Shown: piece by piece, positions 15,976 to 25,976 of the stretch | Layout of the letters: each line of letters begins with the position of its first letter | Position numbering within the stretch: position 1 is the first letter of the stretch | Assembly: GCA_003665825.1 (NCBI GenBank) | Contig: QPFY01000009.1 | Coordinates: 620,001-684,000 of the forward strand | Direction of reading: 5' to 3' | Origin: Microbotryum silenes-acaulis | Taxonomy: Eukaryota; Basidiomycota; Microbotryomycetes; Microbotryales; Microbotryaceae | Length of the DNA stretch: 64,000 nucleotides | Position numbers and translations under genes: made by a program | Notes under the pieces: generated by a model | Told to the model about the DNA's origin: nothing | What the model saw: only the letters and a program-made list of their open reading frames with translations | Database searches by the model: none

Positions 15976-17995
15976 ATGGGTCTCCTCGAAGGTCTGGGAA
16001 AGCAGGTCAGTACACGACCGCATCATGCACCCCCGCTTTCTTCTCACAGCTGACATAACTGTCTCTTTCCGGTACAGCCTGGTCAGTGACGTGCCGATGG
16101 GAACCTCTGAGGTGGCTGCCATCGCGTGGACTGGCGGACGCGGTCAGCACTGGGCGAACCTCCCCCACACGCTGCGGCTGCACCTCCTACGGGCTCGTGC
16201 GACCTATCGCTAAACCCGCACGCTCCTCGTCTGTCACTTCGAGCAGAATCATTCAAGCTGAAAGCCAACTACAAATTCCACAAGGTCATTGTGCGTCCAC
16301 ATGCTCTCTATCCTCCCCTCTGACCTCTCGGGGTAGAGTTCCGTCGGAGCTTGCTGCGACTCACGCGTGACGATAAACCCTTGCCTACCCAACTCACGCG
16401 CTATCGTGTTGGTTCTCATTTCATCGCAGGGACAAGGTGCATTTGGCGAAGTCAGGCAAGCAACATGGACTCGAAAGGACGGTACCAAGCTCGAAGTAGC
16501 CGTCAAGGTCATCAAGTCAGTCTCGTCCCGCAAGACCCCTCGGCGATCGGAAACTACCCCCACCAGATCACTGACCAGCCTCGGCCTTACCGTTTCATCC
16601 GCTCACAGGAAGAAACAGGTCAAGGGAAATCTTGGCGACGTGTTCGATGAGATCCGACTACTCGATGGGTTGGACCATCCCAACATTGGTCAGTACACAC
16701 CTTCCTGGATCTCTCCGGTCGGCAGCCGGGGCTCTAAACCACGAACTCCACCGGCCCACAGTCAAATTCTACGAATCGTTCGAGTCGCGAGAGAAGTTCT
16801 ATCTCGTCTTCCAACTCGCGTCGGGGGGAGAGCTGTTTGAGCGCATCGCCGAACAAGGCAAATTTACCGAGGCCGACGCCGTCAAAATCGTCCGTATGAT
16901 CTTGGAGGGCGTCAAGTACCTGCATGCCCATCACGTCGTACATCGCGATCTCAAGCCCGAGAATCTCATATAGTAAGCTGAGTGAAACGAATGTGCGTAA
17001 CACTACGCGTGCTCATTGCAACTCTTCCTCTTCCTTGACAGCTTGGAGCCGAATGGTGACGATTTGGTGATTGCCGACTTTGGGTGAGTCGAGAGCCTGA
17101 TTTCCGTCGGTCGTCAAAAAACCTATATGAACCTCCTTCTCAATTCAGTATCGCCAAGCATTGGGATGACGGCGAGGTTTTGACCAGTCTTGCTGGGTCG
17201 CCCGGATATGCCGGTAAGCCCCTCGTGCGACCGGGAAGCAGGCAAAGATGTAGCGTCACTAACTACAGGGTCCCTCTTCATTCATATCTAGCGCCAGAGG
17301 TATTGACACAGACCGGTCACGGCCCGGCAGTCGACCTGTGGTCTGTTGGGTGAGCCATACCGACTCGACTCGAGGCCCGCGGGGGCGCTGACGAATCGCT
17401 AGCACCGTTCGCAGCGTCATCTGTTACACCTTGCTTTGCGGTTATGGACCTTGGAGAAGAACAGAGATGCGCGATTTGATCGAGGAATGCAAGGCCGCTA
17501 ACGTGCAATTGTGAGGTCGACCGTCTCGATCGGTCACCGCTGAGCCTGAACTAATCGCCGGGATCGAATCGTTTGGCTTTCACCAGCCACGAACAATACT
17601 GGAGCAAAATCTCACACGAAGCCAAAGATTTTATCAAGGTGCTGATCCGTCCCGACCCCGCCGAAAGACCGACGGCCGAACAAGCGCTCAAGCACCGATG
17701 GGTCACTTCCCACGAACCGAGCAAGGAACATGATCTGGGCGGCTTGAGGGAGAATTGGAACTCGAGAAAGAAGTGGAAGTCGACGGTTGGAACGTTGATC
17801 GCGACGAGGAGAATGGTGATGGCTGCTCAGAAGGCCAAGGAATCGACGGGGGAGAGTAGTGGGGATGATGGGTTCGGGACGGCGGATGAAGGGGACGATG
17901 AAATACTGCGAAAGTTGCATGAGACGGCTGGAAAGACAACGCCGAAAGAGGTTGAGGACGTTCAGAAGGATCTTCAGGAGCTCAAGACAAGTTGA
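15976..17995 (+). CDS. Ca2+/calmodulin-dependent protein kinase, CaMK-I type
   Basis: Eleven exons: 15976-16005, 16078-16081, 16247-16290, 16430-16515, 16609-16688, 16762-16972, 17042-17083, 17149-17213, 17292-17349, 17415-17510 and 17587-17995 (374 residues). Kinase motifs in order: glycine loop [14 protein letters not shown] with the ATP-binding Lys, HRDLKPENL catalytic loop, ADFG, the APE motif and [20 protein letters not shown]. After the kinase domain (ending near residue 280) comes [18 protein letters not shown], matching the autoinhibitory/calmodulin-binding region of fungal CaMK-I, then an acidic tail with predicted helix. Exon 2 is only 4 nt (CCTG) but has perfect splice signals on both sides. 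It is needed to read QPESFK, a form common in this family. A LINE tail ends 160 bp upstream, so the promoter is short or transposon-derived. Confidence 0.88.
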
Positions 17996-18160
17996 ACGAG
18001 ATCTATGTGACAGTGGGGTCCAATCAGGTAGTTGGATGGGTCTTTTATGTATCATCAGCGTGCGCAGCATCAGTACCGCTTGCAGTCCCGAAACCGAGGA
18101 GAAATACCCAATATAGCTACTACAAGACTAGAATACTCAATCATGCATCGGCAAGGGCGA

Positions 18161-20841
18161 TCACATCCTGAACACGCCAAAGTTGCCCCTGTCCCTCTTC
18201 TCGGGGTTCCAACTCTTCATCGCGACGCTTAGACCGAGACCGAGGCAGGATCGCGTATCGGAGGGAGAGATGACACCATCGTCCCACAACCTTGCGGAGG
18301 CGTAGACCGGTGTCGATTGGTGTTCGATCTGCGCCTTGAGTTTGGAGGTTTTGGAGGTGTCCCTGTGAAGATTGATTGAGGTGGTTAGCATACAAATCTG
18401 GTGTGCGAGAATGATGCGCAGCGATGAAACGTACTTGGACACTGTCGACATGACGTCTTGCAATTGATCACCACCCATGACAGAGACACGGGCGTTGGGC
18501 CACATCCACAAGAACCTGGGGTCGTATCTGCGTGTCGGAGATGGATGTCACACTTTAGCATGGTGTCGTTCCAAGTGGAACGGCGAGAAATTCGTCGAAC
18601 TCACGCTCGCCCGGCCATCCCGTAGTTACCCGCGCCGCTGCAAGGAGAGCAAAGACGCTTCAGCCACAGCACATCGGCACATCCATAAGCAAGTCGAGGT
18701 ACTGACTAGGATCCACCAACGATGACCGTGAGCTTGGGAACCGTCGTCGCAGCGACGGCTCGCACCATCTTTGCGCCGTTCTTGGCGATACCACCCTTCT
18801 CGGCATCCTTGCCGACCATAAACCCAGAGATGTTGACCAAGAAGACGAGAGGTATGCCTCGTTGCTCGCAGAGCTGGATGAACTGGGTTGCCTTCAGAGC
18901 CGAGGGTGAGAGGATGACACCATTGTTGGCGATCTGTTGGGTGGATTAGGAATGAATGGTCTTAGCTTCCGTGCCCAAAGGTATCGTCACGTCCGTTCGA
19001 TGGCTTACGATGCCGACAGGATACCCGTGGATGTGAGCTGCACAAGTCAAATGATCAAGTATGATCAGTTCCAGGTCTATGTTCCCGTCTTAAGAAGTGT
19101 GCACTGACCGAATCCAGTGACGATGGTTGAGCCATAGTCCTTCTTCCACTCCTGGAACCGACTCCCATCGACGGTCCTAGCAATCACCTCCCTCATATCC
19201 CAAGGCTTTTTCAAGTTGGTCCCTACGACTCCTCCCAGTTCTTTGGGATCATATATGGGCTCATCCACCTCCGTCGTTGCCGGCTCGGCGTACTCGCTCT
19301 TCCACGGCAAAGGCTTGTAGTTGAGGGCCTTGATCGAGGATCGTGCGATGGCAATCGCATGCGAATCAGACTGCGCGAGATGGTCGGTCACACCTGATTC
19401 GGAAGAGTGCATCAGACCACCACCGAGGGTTTCGGAATCGACTTCTTCGCCCAAGGCAGCTTTGACGAGCGGCGGACCAGCGAGGAAGATGGTACCCTGA
19501 TTGGCGACGATGATGTTTTCTGACAAGAGAAAGAGCGTGCATCAATTAAGGTGAAGTAAAACACATAAGAAAGTACATGAAGCTCACCATCGGCCATGGC
19601 AGGTACATACGCCCCTCTGTGCGGAAAGACCGAGGACCAAAGTTCAGCATTGGTGATAATCGCTAGAGGCGCCAAGAGCAAAGCAAACTGACCCAGCAAC
19701 CGAAATACCGTGAACAACAGCCAGTTGACTGTGACGAAAAAGCGAAGTCAGACTGAAATTCTCAAGCCTTCTAGCGTGTAGGCCCCACACTCACGGGATG
19801 CCCTTGGCGCTCATTTGTGCCATGTTACGGAAAATTCGACCAAAGTGCTCTCGGTCGGGGAACACATCGGCCTGGTACGGCAGCGCAGCGCCTCCGGATT
19901 CGACTGGAAATTTTTCAACGAGCCATTGGTCAGCTGAGGCTCGAAGCCCGTGTCCCTTCTCCCGACGTGGACTGACCGAGGTAGACACAGGGGAGTCGGT
20001 TGTCGAGGGCAATCTCTTGCGCTCGGAGATGCTTCTTGACCGTGACCGGGTGGTAGGATCCACCCTTGACTGTGCCCTAGGCCCACAGAAATGTGTAATG
20101 ACATTAGAAAGCCAGCCTGGCTCTTTCCCGCCGATCTCGCCATGACCGGTTTGCTCACATCATTAGCGACAACGACGACCTCGGTTCTGAACAAGTGGGG
20201 AAGTGGCATTTGCCCGGATGAGCTCGGATTTTATAGCGGAGCCTTGTGCATCACCTGAAGAGGTCTCGAACTGACCCATGCACTCTTCCAATACCGGTGA
20301 CAATACCCGCGGCGGGTAGAGGTCCATCGTACATGTCATGCCCAGCAAGTGGGGACAGCTCGAGGAACGGCGAGAATGGATCGAGCAGCTCGTGGATCCT
20401 GTGCACGTAAGTATTACAATCCGGAGTTTTCAGTTTCACTTGAACACACGATACGTCAACCGATCGGTGTGACAGTCTGTCTGGGACTGACCTCTCTCGC
20501 ACCAAAAGTTTGCCGGCGGCCTTGACCTTTTGCTTGGCCTTCTCCCCACCTCCGTTCTCGATCGTTCGGAGCAAGGTCTGCATCTCCTGTTCGACGACCT
20601 GCATCGCCTCGGCGCGCTCCTTGAATTCAGGATCCGAGGTATCGATGGCGGTGGACAGTACTGGGAAGCCATGCATCCGGCGGTGCTGAACATTGGCGAG
20701 GCCATTCCGAAGTGATGGCGACGAGGACGACGACGAGGTCGAGCACACGGACGACCGCGCCGAATCGACGAACGATGCCGAGCGACGGGTCGCAGACGAG
20801 AGCAGAGCCCGGCTGGAGCCGATCGAGCGTGCGTACATCAT
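18161..20841 (-). CDS. Methylcrotonyl-CoA carboxylase beta subunit, mitochondrial
   Basis: Thirteen exons on the minus strand, all in phase: 20492-20841, 20276-20398, 20159-20186, 19977-20076, 19795-19903, 19693-19728, 19588-19616, 19109-19519, 19009-19037, 18707-18933, 18605-18637, 18435-18527 and 18161-18362 (589 residues). The enzyme transfers carboxyl from biotin to 3-methylcrotonyl-CoA in leucine breakdown. Seen: a Ser/Arg-rich mitochondrial leader, [37 protein letters not shown], the HIHGYPVGI and IANNGVI turn, [10 protein letters not shown] and the family C-terminus FGVFRM. Size and motif order are those of the carboxyltransferase beta subunit (MCCC2). The alpha (biotin) subunit is not in this window. 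Confidence 0.93.
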
Positions 20842-21272
20842 CCTAGCTGAGATGAGATCGAAAGCTGCGGAGAATCGGGTGGGTTATCGGAGGACGGAGT
20901 GACAGCGCTCGGCCGGGATGCTGAGGACCCCGCTCGAAGACGGCACGCCGTGCTACGCCGTGTGGGCGTTCGGCGCATCCGACGGAACCGTCGGCCTCGG
21001 CTCGCTCGGCACTGCATCGTCACTAAAATTTTCGGATCATTTTGTTCCCGTTTTTTGATAGCAGGAGGATGTTGGGGAGGGCACGTGACTTGCCTCAAAA
21101 TGGCTCCACCTTTTCTGGATGCAGCCTACTTGCCCTCGAATAGGCGCTTGTCGGCCATTTTCAACGGCTTCAACTTAGTTACGCCCGCCGGCAACTTGTG
21201 CTCGATCGCTCGCCGGCCCCGCAGTTGATTGCGTTCCCCCCCACATCGTGCATCGACGCCTGCTGACACGAA
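20842..21272. promoter_or_regulatory. Divergent promoter between MCC beta and NIPSNAP genes
   Basis: About 430 bp between two genes transcribed away from each other, both encoding proteins with mitochondrial leaders. It includes the 5' UTR exon of the NIPSNAP gene (before 21274). No specific factor site is claimed. Confidence 0.45.
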
Positions 21273-22949
21273 AGTAAGCGCTCGAGCTGACTCGCAGGCA
21301 GCACGGCCATACGAGACCGGAGTTTCCGACTAATCGATCCCCCACCTCCTCCACAGTGGCATCTCTGACCCGCTCGTTCGCGCACACAACTGCTGCACTG
21401 ACTCGAGTGTCCGCCGCCACGCGTCACGGCGCCTCTGCCCCCGCCGCTGCCCGTTCCGCTTTCCATACCTCGTGCTCGCGACCTGTAAAGGGTGCATTCT
21501 CGGTGAGTACAGTATCAGCACTGTTGACAACGTCCTATGGTCCTGATATACCTGTGTTCTTCGCGGGCAGGCATTGCTGCACGGTTCACCCGAGGCCAAG
21601 GCCGAGGGCGAGAAAGCGGAAGGGCAACACTCCAAACTAGTGGGCCGTAACGTAAGTATGGTCAACCAGATGTTTCAATGGTGCAGGTAGCAATCATCCC
21701 AAAGGGTGTATCCTTCGATCGTTGCCGAAGACGCCGGGGCGCGGCCCCACTTCCGGCTGTTCAGGAACGGTTTTGTGGTTTCATAAGGTGCTGACATTGC
21801 CCCGTCCTCCCTCTCGGCCTATCGCCCGTACAGCGGAGCGTACACGAGTTCCAAAGTAAGTAATAGACCATGCGTGGCATCCTACATCTCTCCCCGTCGA
21901 GCTGGGTACTGACCTCGGCCCCCACTCACATCGGTGCCCCACCTCTCCCCCCGACCGCCCCGCTTCCGCCTTGGACCATCCAACAGAACACAAGGTCTTG
22001 CCCCAACATGTCGAACAGTACAAGGAGCTCATTGCTGGCTACTACAAGGGCATCCACGAGTCGGAGGACTTCCATGCCAAGTTGACCGGCAGTTGGGAAA
22101 TTGTCGTCGGCGAGGTCGACACGTTTGGTCAGTCCGCTCCAAATCAATTACGTATCAGGACATGCAGCTCACCTCGCTCGTATTATATTCCTGTTCCAAC
22201 GTGAGTAGTCCACATATTTGAGTACGAGGGACTGATTGGCTTCGAAAAGACCAAAGCTCAAATCAAGGCATCCCACGCAAGTCTACTCTCCCCCATTTCC
22301 CTTGTATCTAAGCGAAGACTAAATCTTGACCTCATTCCCCTCATTCTCACAGGGCCACCTCGAGTTCTTCAACCATGAGATTCTACCTCTGATTCAAACG
22401 CGCACCTCGCAACTGAACCAAGAATTCGCCTTTTGGCAATGTGCCGAACCACGCACCGATCTGGGCGGCATCGTCGAGCTGAGGACGTATTCGCTCAAGC
22501 CGGGAGCCTTGTTGGAGTGGGAGAACCAATGGTCAGTTGATTGAATCGTGCCACAACGACGCAAGATTCATCCGCGAAGAAGCTGACGGAATTTCTTCCA
22601 CTCTCCCCGGTCGTGAACGAACAGGCGAGTCGGCCTCGAAGCTCGTCTCCGATCGGGTCATTCCCCCTTGGGCGCCTGGTTCTCCCAACTTGGTGAACTA
22701 CACCAAGTGCACCACATGTGGCATTACGCGACGCTCGAGGAACGCCGCGCGACGCGGGAAAAGGCCTGGACGATCGATACCTGGTCAGGAACGGTGACAA
22801 AGGTGGGATTGATCGAAAACACTAGGCTTGTCGTGTTTCAGATCGATTGCTGAACATGGGTCTTCACGGTTGGCCTGCAGACGGTCAAGCTGACGGAAAA
22901 GATGGACGCCAATGTGTTGAGGGCATTACCCTTCTCGCCGATGCGTTAA
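21273..22949 (+). CDS. NIPSNAP family mitochondrial protein
   Basis: Nine coding exons: 21273, 21357-21502, 21571-21651, 21834-21855, 21987-22127, 22209-22276, 22353-22531, 22625-22802 and 22881-22949 (294 residues). NIPSNAP proteins are mitochondrial ferredoxin-like-fold proteins linked to mitophagy and membrane traffic in animals; the fungal role is unclear. Seen: an Arg/Ser/Ala-rich leader, two NIPSNAP repeats (HKVLPQHVEQYKELIAGYY ... GSWEIVVGEVD and IVELRTYSLKPGALLEWENQW), and the HHMWHYATLEERRATRE block. The start codon is split: A at 21273 and TG at 21357-21358, with a good 83-nt intron between. No in-frame ATG exists otherwise. The intron 22277-22352 uses a GC donor. Confidence 0.85.
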
Positions 22950-23302
22950 ACGGCAAAGGGCTGCAGTGAACGACCGAGCTGGGCGATCAACACCTCCGAT
23001 TGTTACGATATTGACAGGGCGCTTGGCTTGCTTTCTCTCCAATGTGATGTAACTACATATTTACCTTTTAAGTGCTTGGGTCCGAGAATGAAGTCGTCTC
23101 GGTGCTGGATCGTGGGCATGGCAGAACAACCATAGCATCCTTCCTCTCGCTAGGTCTTCGAGTGAGCCCCCACAAGCAGATAATGTATTGAGCCAACGAG
23201 AATGCGACGCAGTAAAATTACAGGTGCGATTAGATGGTATGCACCGCCCATTCTAGACGGAAGTAGAGCGCCTTGCATGGGAACGAAGTTCAATCGGGGT
23301 GC
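22950..23302. other. Convergent intergenic region
   Basis: Holds the 3' UTRs of the NIPSNAP gene (+) and the CBS gene (-). No further gene, RNA or repeat was seen. Confidence 0.4.
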
Positions 23303-24921
23303 TTATTTCGCTCCTGAGTCGGCTCCGAGCCAAGGTGATGAGATGTAGTTGCGAATGCTGCGAGGATAAAAACATCTGATATAAGTTCAATCCGTATGAG
23401 GACGAGGAGGTGAGCCGGGGCAACTCACCCGTCGGCCAACAGAATGACGACATTCTTTCCTTCGACATCGGCAAAGTTCCTCTTTCCCTCTTCGCTCTTG
23501 AGGAACCCAAGCGCGCCGGAGAGAGCACTCCCACTACTCCCACCGCACAGTATCCCCTCTGTTCGGATTATCCGCCTCGCTGCTGCAAAGGACGCGGGAT
23601 CGTTTGACTTGATCCATCGCGTGACGGTCGAATGTTCCAGTACGCCTGGGATCTGACAGTTTCCGGACGGGCATACCGTCTCAGTTCCCGATCCAAGATG
23701 CTCCGAATACTCACAAACTTACAAAATCATATCCGATCCCCTCAATCTTGTACTGATCCGTCTCTCCCTTCGCGAGCTCGTTCAATTTTTCAGGGCGAGC
23801 GAGGATGCTGCCTCGCGGGTCGACTCCCAGCACCACCACGTCCGGGTTGGACTCGTGCAATCGCTTCGACAAGCCCGTGACCGTCCCACCCGTTCCTGCT
23901 CCAGCAACCATCAAGTCGCACTTGCCCGTAGAAGGCCTCGATGCTCCGGCCGAATTTGTCGAGCTCGAAGTCGACGCCAAAGCTTCGATGATCTCGGGTG
24001 CCGTGCCGTGGTAATGCGCGTCGGGGTTATTTTCGTTGTCGTACTGGTTCAGCATGACCGCGTTCGGGATCTCCTTCAGAAGTTGCTTTGCTTTGCCAAT
24101 GTTGGAATCGGGCGAATCGTGAGCGGCTTCGGTCGGAGTTCGGATCAGTTCTGCGCCGAGCGCGACCATGGTGTTCTCCTTTTCGATCGACATCTTCTCT
24201 GGCATGGTGATGATGCATCGATAACCCTTGACGGCTGCTACTAATGCGAGTCCGACTCCCGTGTTACCACTCGCTGTAGGGCAAGATCGCGATACAACTC
24301 TAAGTATCAGTGCCGTCGACTTTCAATAGCCAGGGATGTCATCGAGCGCGGGCAGTGCACAGCTCTTGTCGGCAAAACGCCCAAGTGGGGAAGTGGCGCG
24401 CGAACGTAACCGGCGCATCGAGTTGACGTGGAAGGCGACCAACGTACACGGTTCAACGAGCACTGATTTGCCTGGAATTAATCGACCTTCTTTCTCGGCT
24501 TGCTCGACCATACGTAATGCGATGCGGTCCTGTGGTGTATGCACTGGCGATCAGCCTGAGCTGCTCGTGGGATTGGGCTTCGTGTCGTGATCAATTGCGC
24601 CAGCCATCGCCGACCGACCGACGGCACGCCGAAACTGGTATTCTCAGCCTGTCGCGACACCCAGCTCGGACTGATGTCGCGTCGCCATGTGTGGACCGCG
24701 TCAAAGCCGTGCAGCACGACCGCCACGGGGCCAACACCACCACCCAACGATAGCCATGGGGTGCGACTGACCTTGACTGAACCTCCAGCATTAAACAACT
24801 CGACCTTGGCGTAGAGGTTGCACTTGAGTCCCTCCTCGGCCGCGATCTTGTCGAGTCGGATCAGAGGCGTGTGGCCGATCAACGAGAGGACGTTGTCGTG
24901 GACGACGGAAGGGTGCGACAT
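23303..24921 (-). CDS. Cystathionine beta-synthase, short form without CBS domains
   Basis: Five exons: 24772-24921, 24448-24529, 23723-24273, 23429-23652 and 23303-23357 (353 residues). PLP enzyme that joins homocysteine and serine in the transsulfuration pathway. Seen: NVLSLIGHTPLIRLDKI; GGSVKDRIALRMVEQAE with the PLP Lys; EPSSGNTGVGLAL; a PLP-phosphate loop AGAGTGGTVTG; and GVDPRGSILA ... EGIGYDF with ILCGGSSGSAL, which fit CBS better than cysteine synthase. Translation ends about 20 residues after the catalytic core (IRNYISSPWLGADSGAK). The C-terminal pair of CBS (Bateman) domains, which in yeast and human enzymes controls activity, is absent. The heme-binding N-terminus of animal CBS is also missing. 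Intron 1 is long (242 nt). I saw no downstream exon that could restore the regulatory domain. Confidence 0.85.
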
Positions 24922-25976
24922 GAGGCGTATCGAGAGAGGGGTTGTAGGTTTTATGTGGAGAGTAACACACAGAAAAGGCGGTAGGTCGAGAGAATCAAGT
25001 GCGACAACGAGTTGCAAGAGGTCAAAAGCGAACAGAGCTTTCCACACGCCCGAGTCTGTGGCGACTCGTTCAGCACTCGCTCGGCAGACTTCGGTAGCGT
25101 CTGCCTCGCCCGCATCCGAACGCGATCCGTGGTCGACGGTCTCGTTTCGACAATACTGCACCGCAAGTAAAGCAAGACACAAAGCCCTCACGCAATAAGA
25201 AAATGTTTCCTCGATGCTTTATGTATCTCGATTGAAGACGTTCACCCCATTTGTTCTTGCTGATTTTGCTGCTGATCGGAGTCCTCGCATCGAAACGGTA
25301 TCCCGACGGTCCGGCGGGCACACGACCACCGCCTACTGCCGTACGTACACTCGAGGCCGTCCAAGCCGAAATCTCACCTGCAGCGAAGTCACTTGCTCAA
25401 CACGCACCATAGCATTAGCACGAAAGAGGGTCACTTCAGGTACGTCTGACCGGGTGACCGAATCATTGATGGCGGTTGTCTCGGAGGCTGGAGCCTGGAG
25501 CGGGTGTGAACCGTGGCCGGTCTTCGGCGAGCCTAAGTGGGTTAAAATACAGGGGGTGCAGGGTCGCGGCTGCGTGACGTCGGGAGTCGACCGTTCAAAA
25601 AATCTCCGCGGCCGATCGCTAGCGCGCTGAGGCCAGCGTCAAGGGAGTCTCGTACTGCAGCTGCCTTCGATGGCTCCGGGAAGATGACGACAGCGATCAC
25701 ATCAACTGTTTCCTCAAACAATCGCCAAAGATAGTTGCATCGGAGTCGGAACAATTATTAGAAACAGTGTTGAAGTTGCTACAATCGTCTTTGCTTCGGC
25801 TATGAATCGCAGGTTCTATCTTTATCGCGGAAAAAAGGCTTGGCGTTGCTCCCCTCGAGCTCGATCTAGCTCGACTATGCTCGACTGCGCAGAGAAGCAG
25901 GGCGTACGAATCGGTGGTGCCCGTGTGGCCTTTCGTGGTCCTGACCAAACAATTCGTCACTTTGGCGCGACGACGA
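24922..25976. promoter_or_regulatory. Divergent promoter region, CBS and Ca2+/H+ exchanger
   Basis: About 1.05 kb between two outward-facing start codons. Short open frames occur, but none has a domain or splices sensibly to a neighbour. The half near the exchanger has a repeated gctcgatctagctcgactatgct-like CTCGA pattern around 25855-25885. No element is assigned. Confidence 0.35.

Noticed and set aside
19077..20841. Gene identity as propionyl- or acetyl-CoA carboxylase
   Set aside because: The FGVFRM end, the mitochondrial leader and the [15 protein letters not shown] motif fit methylcrotonyl-CoA carboxylase beta better.
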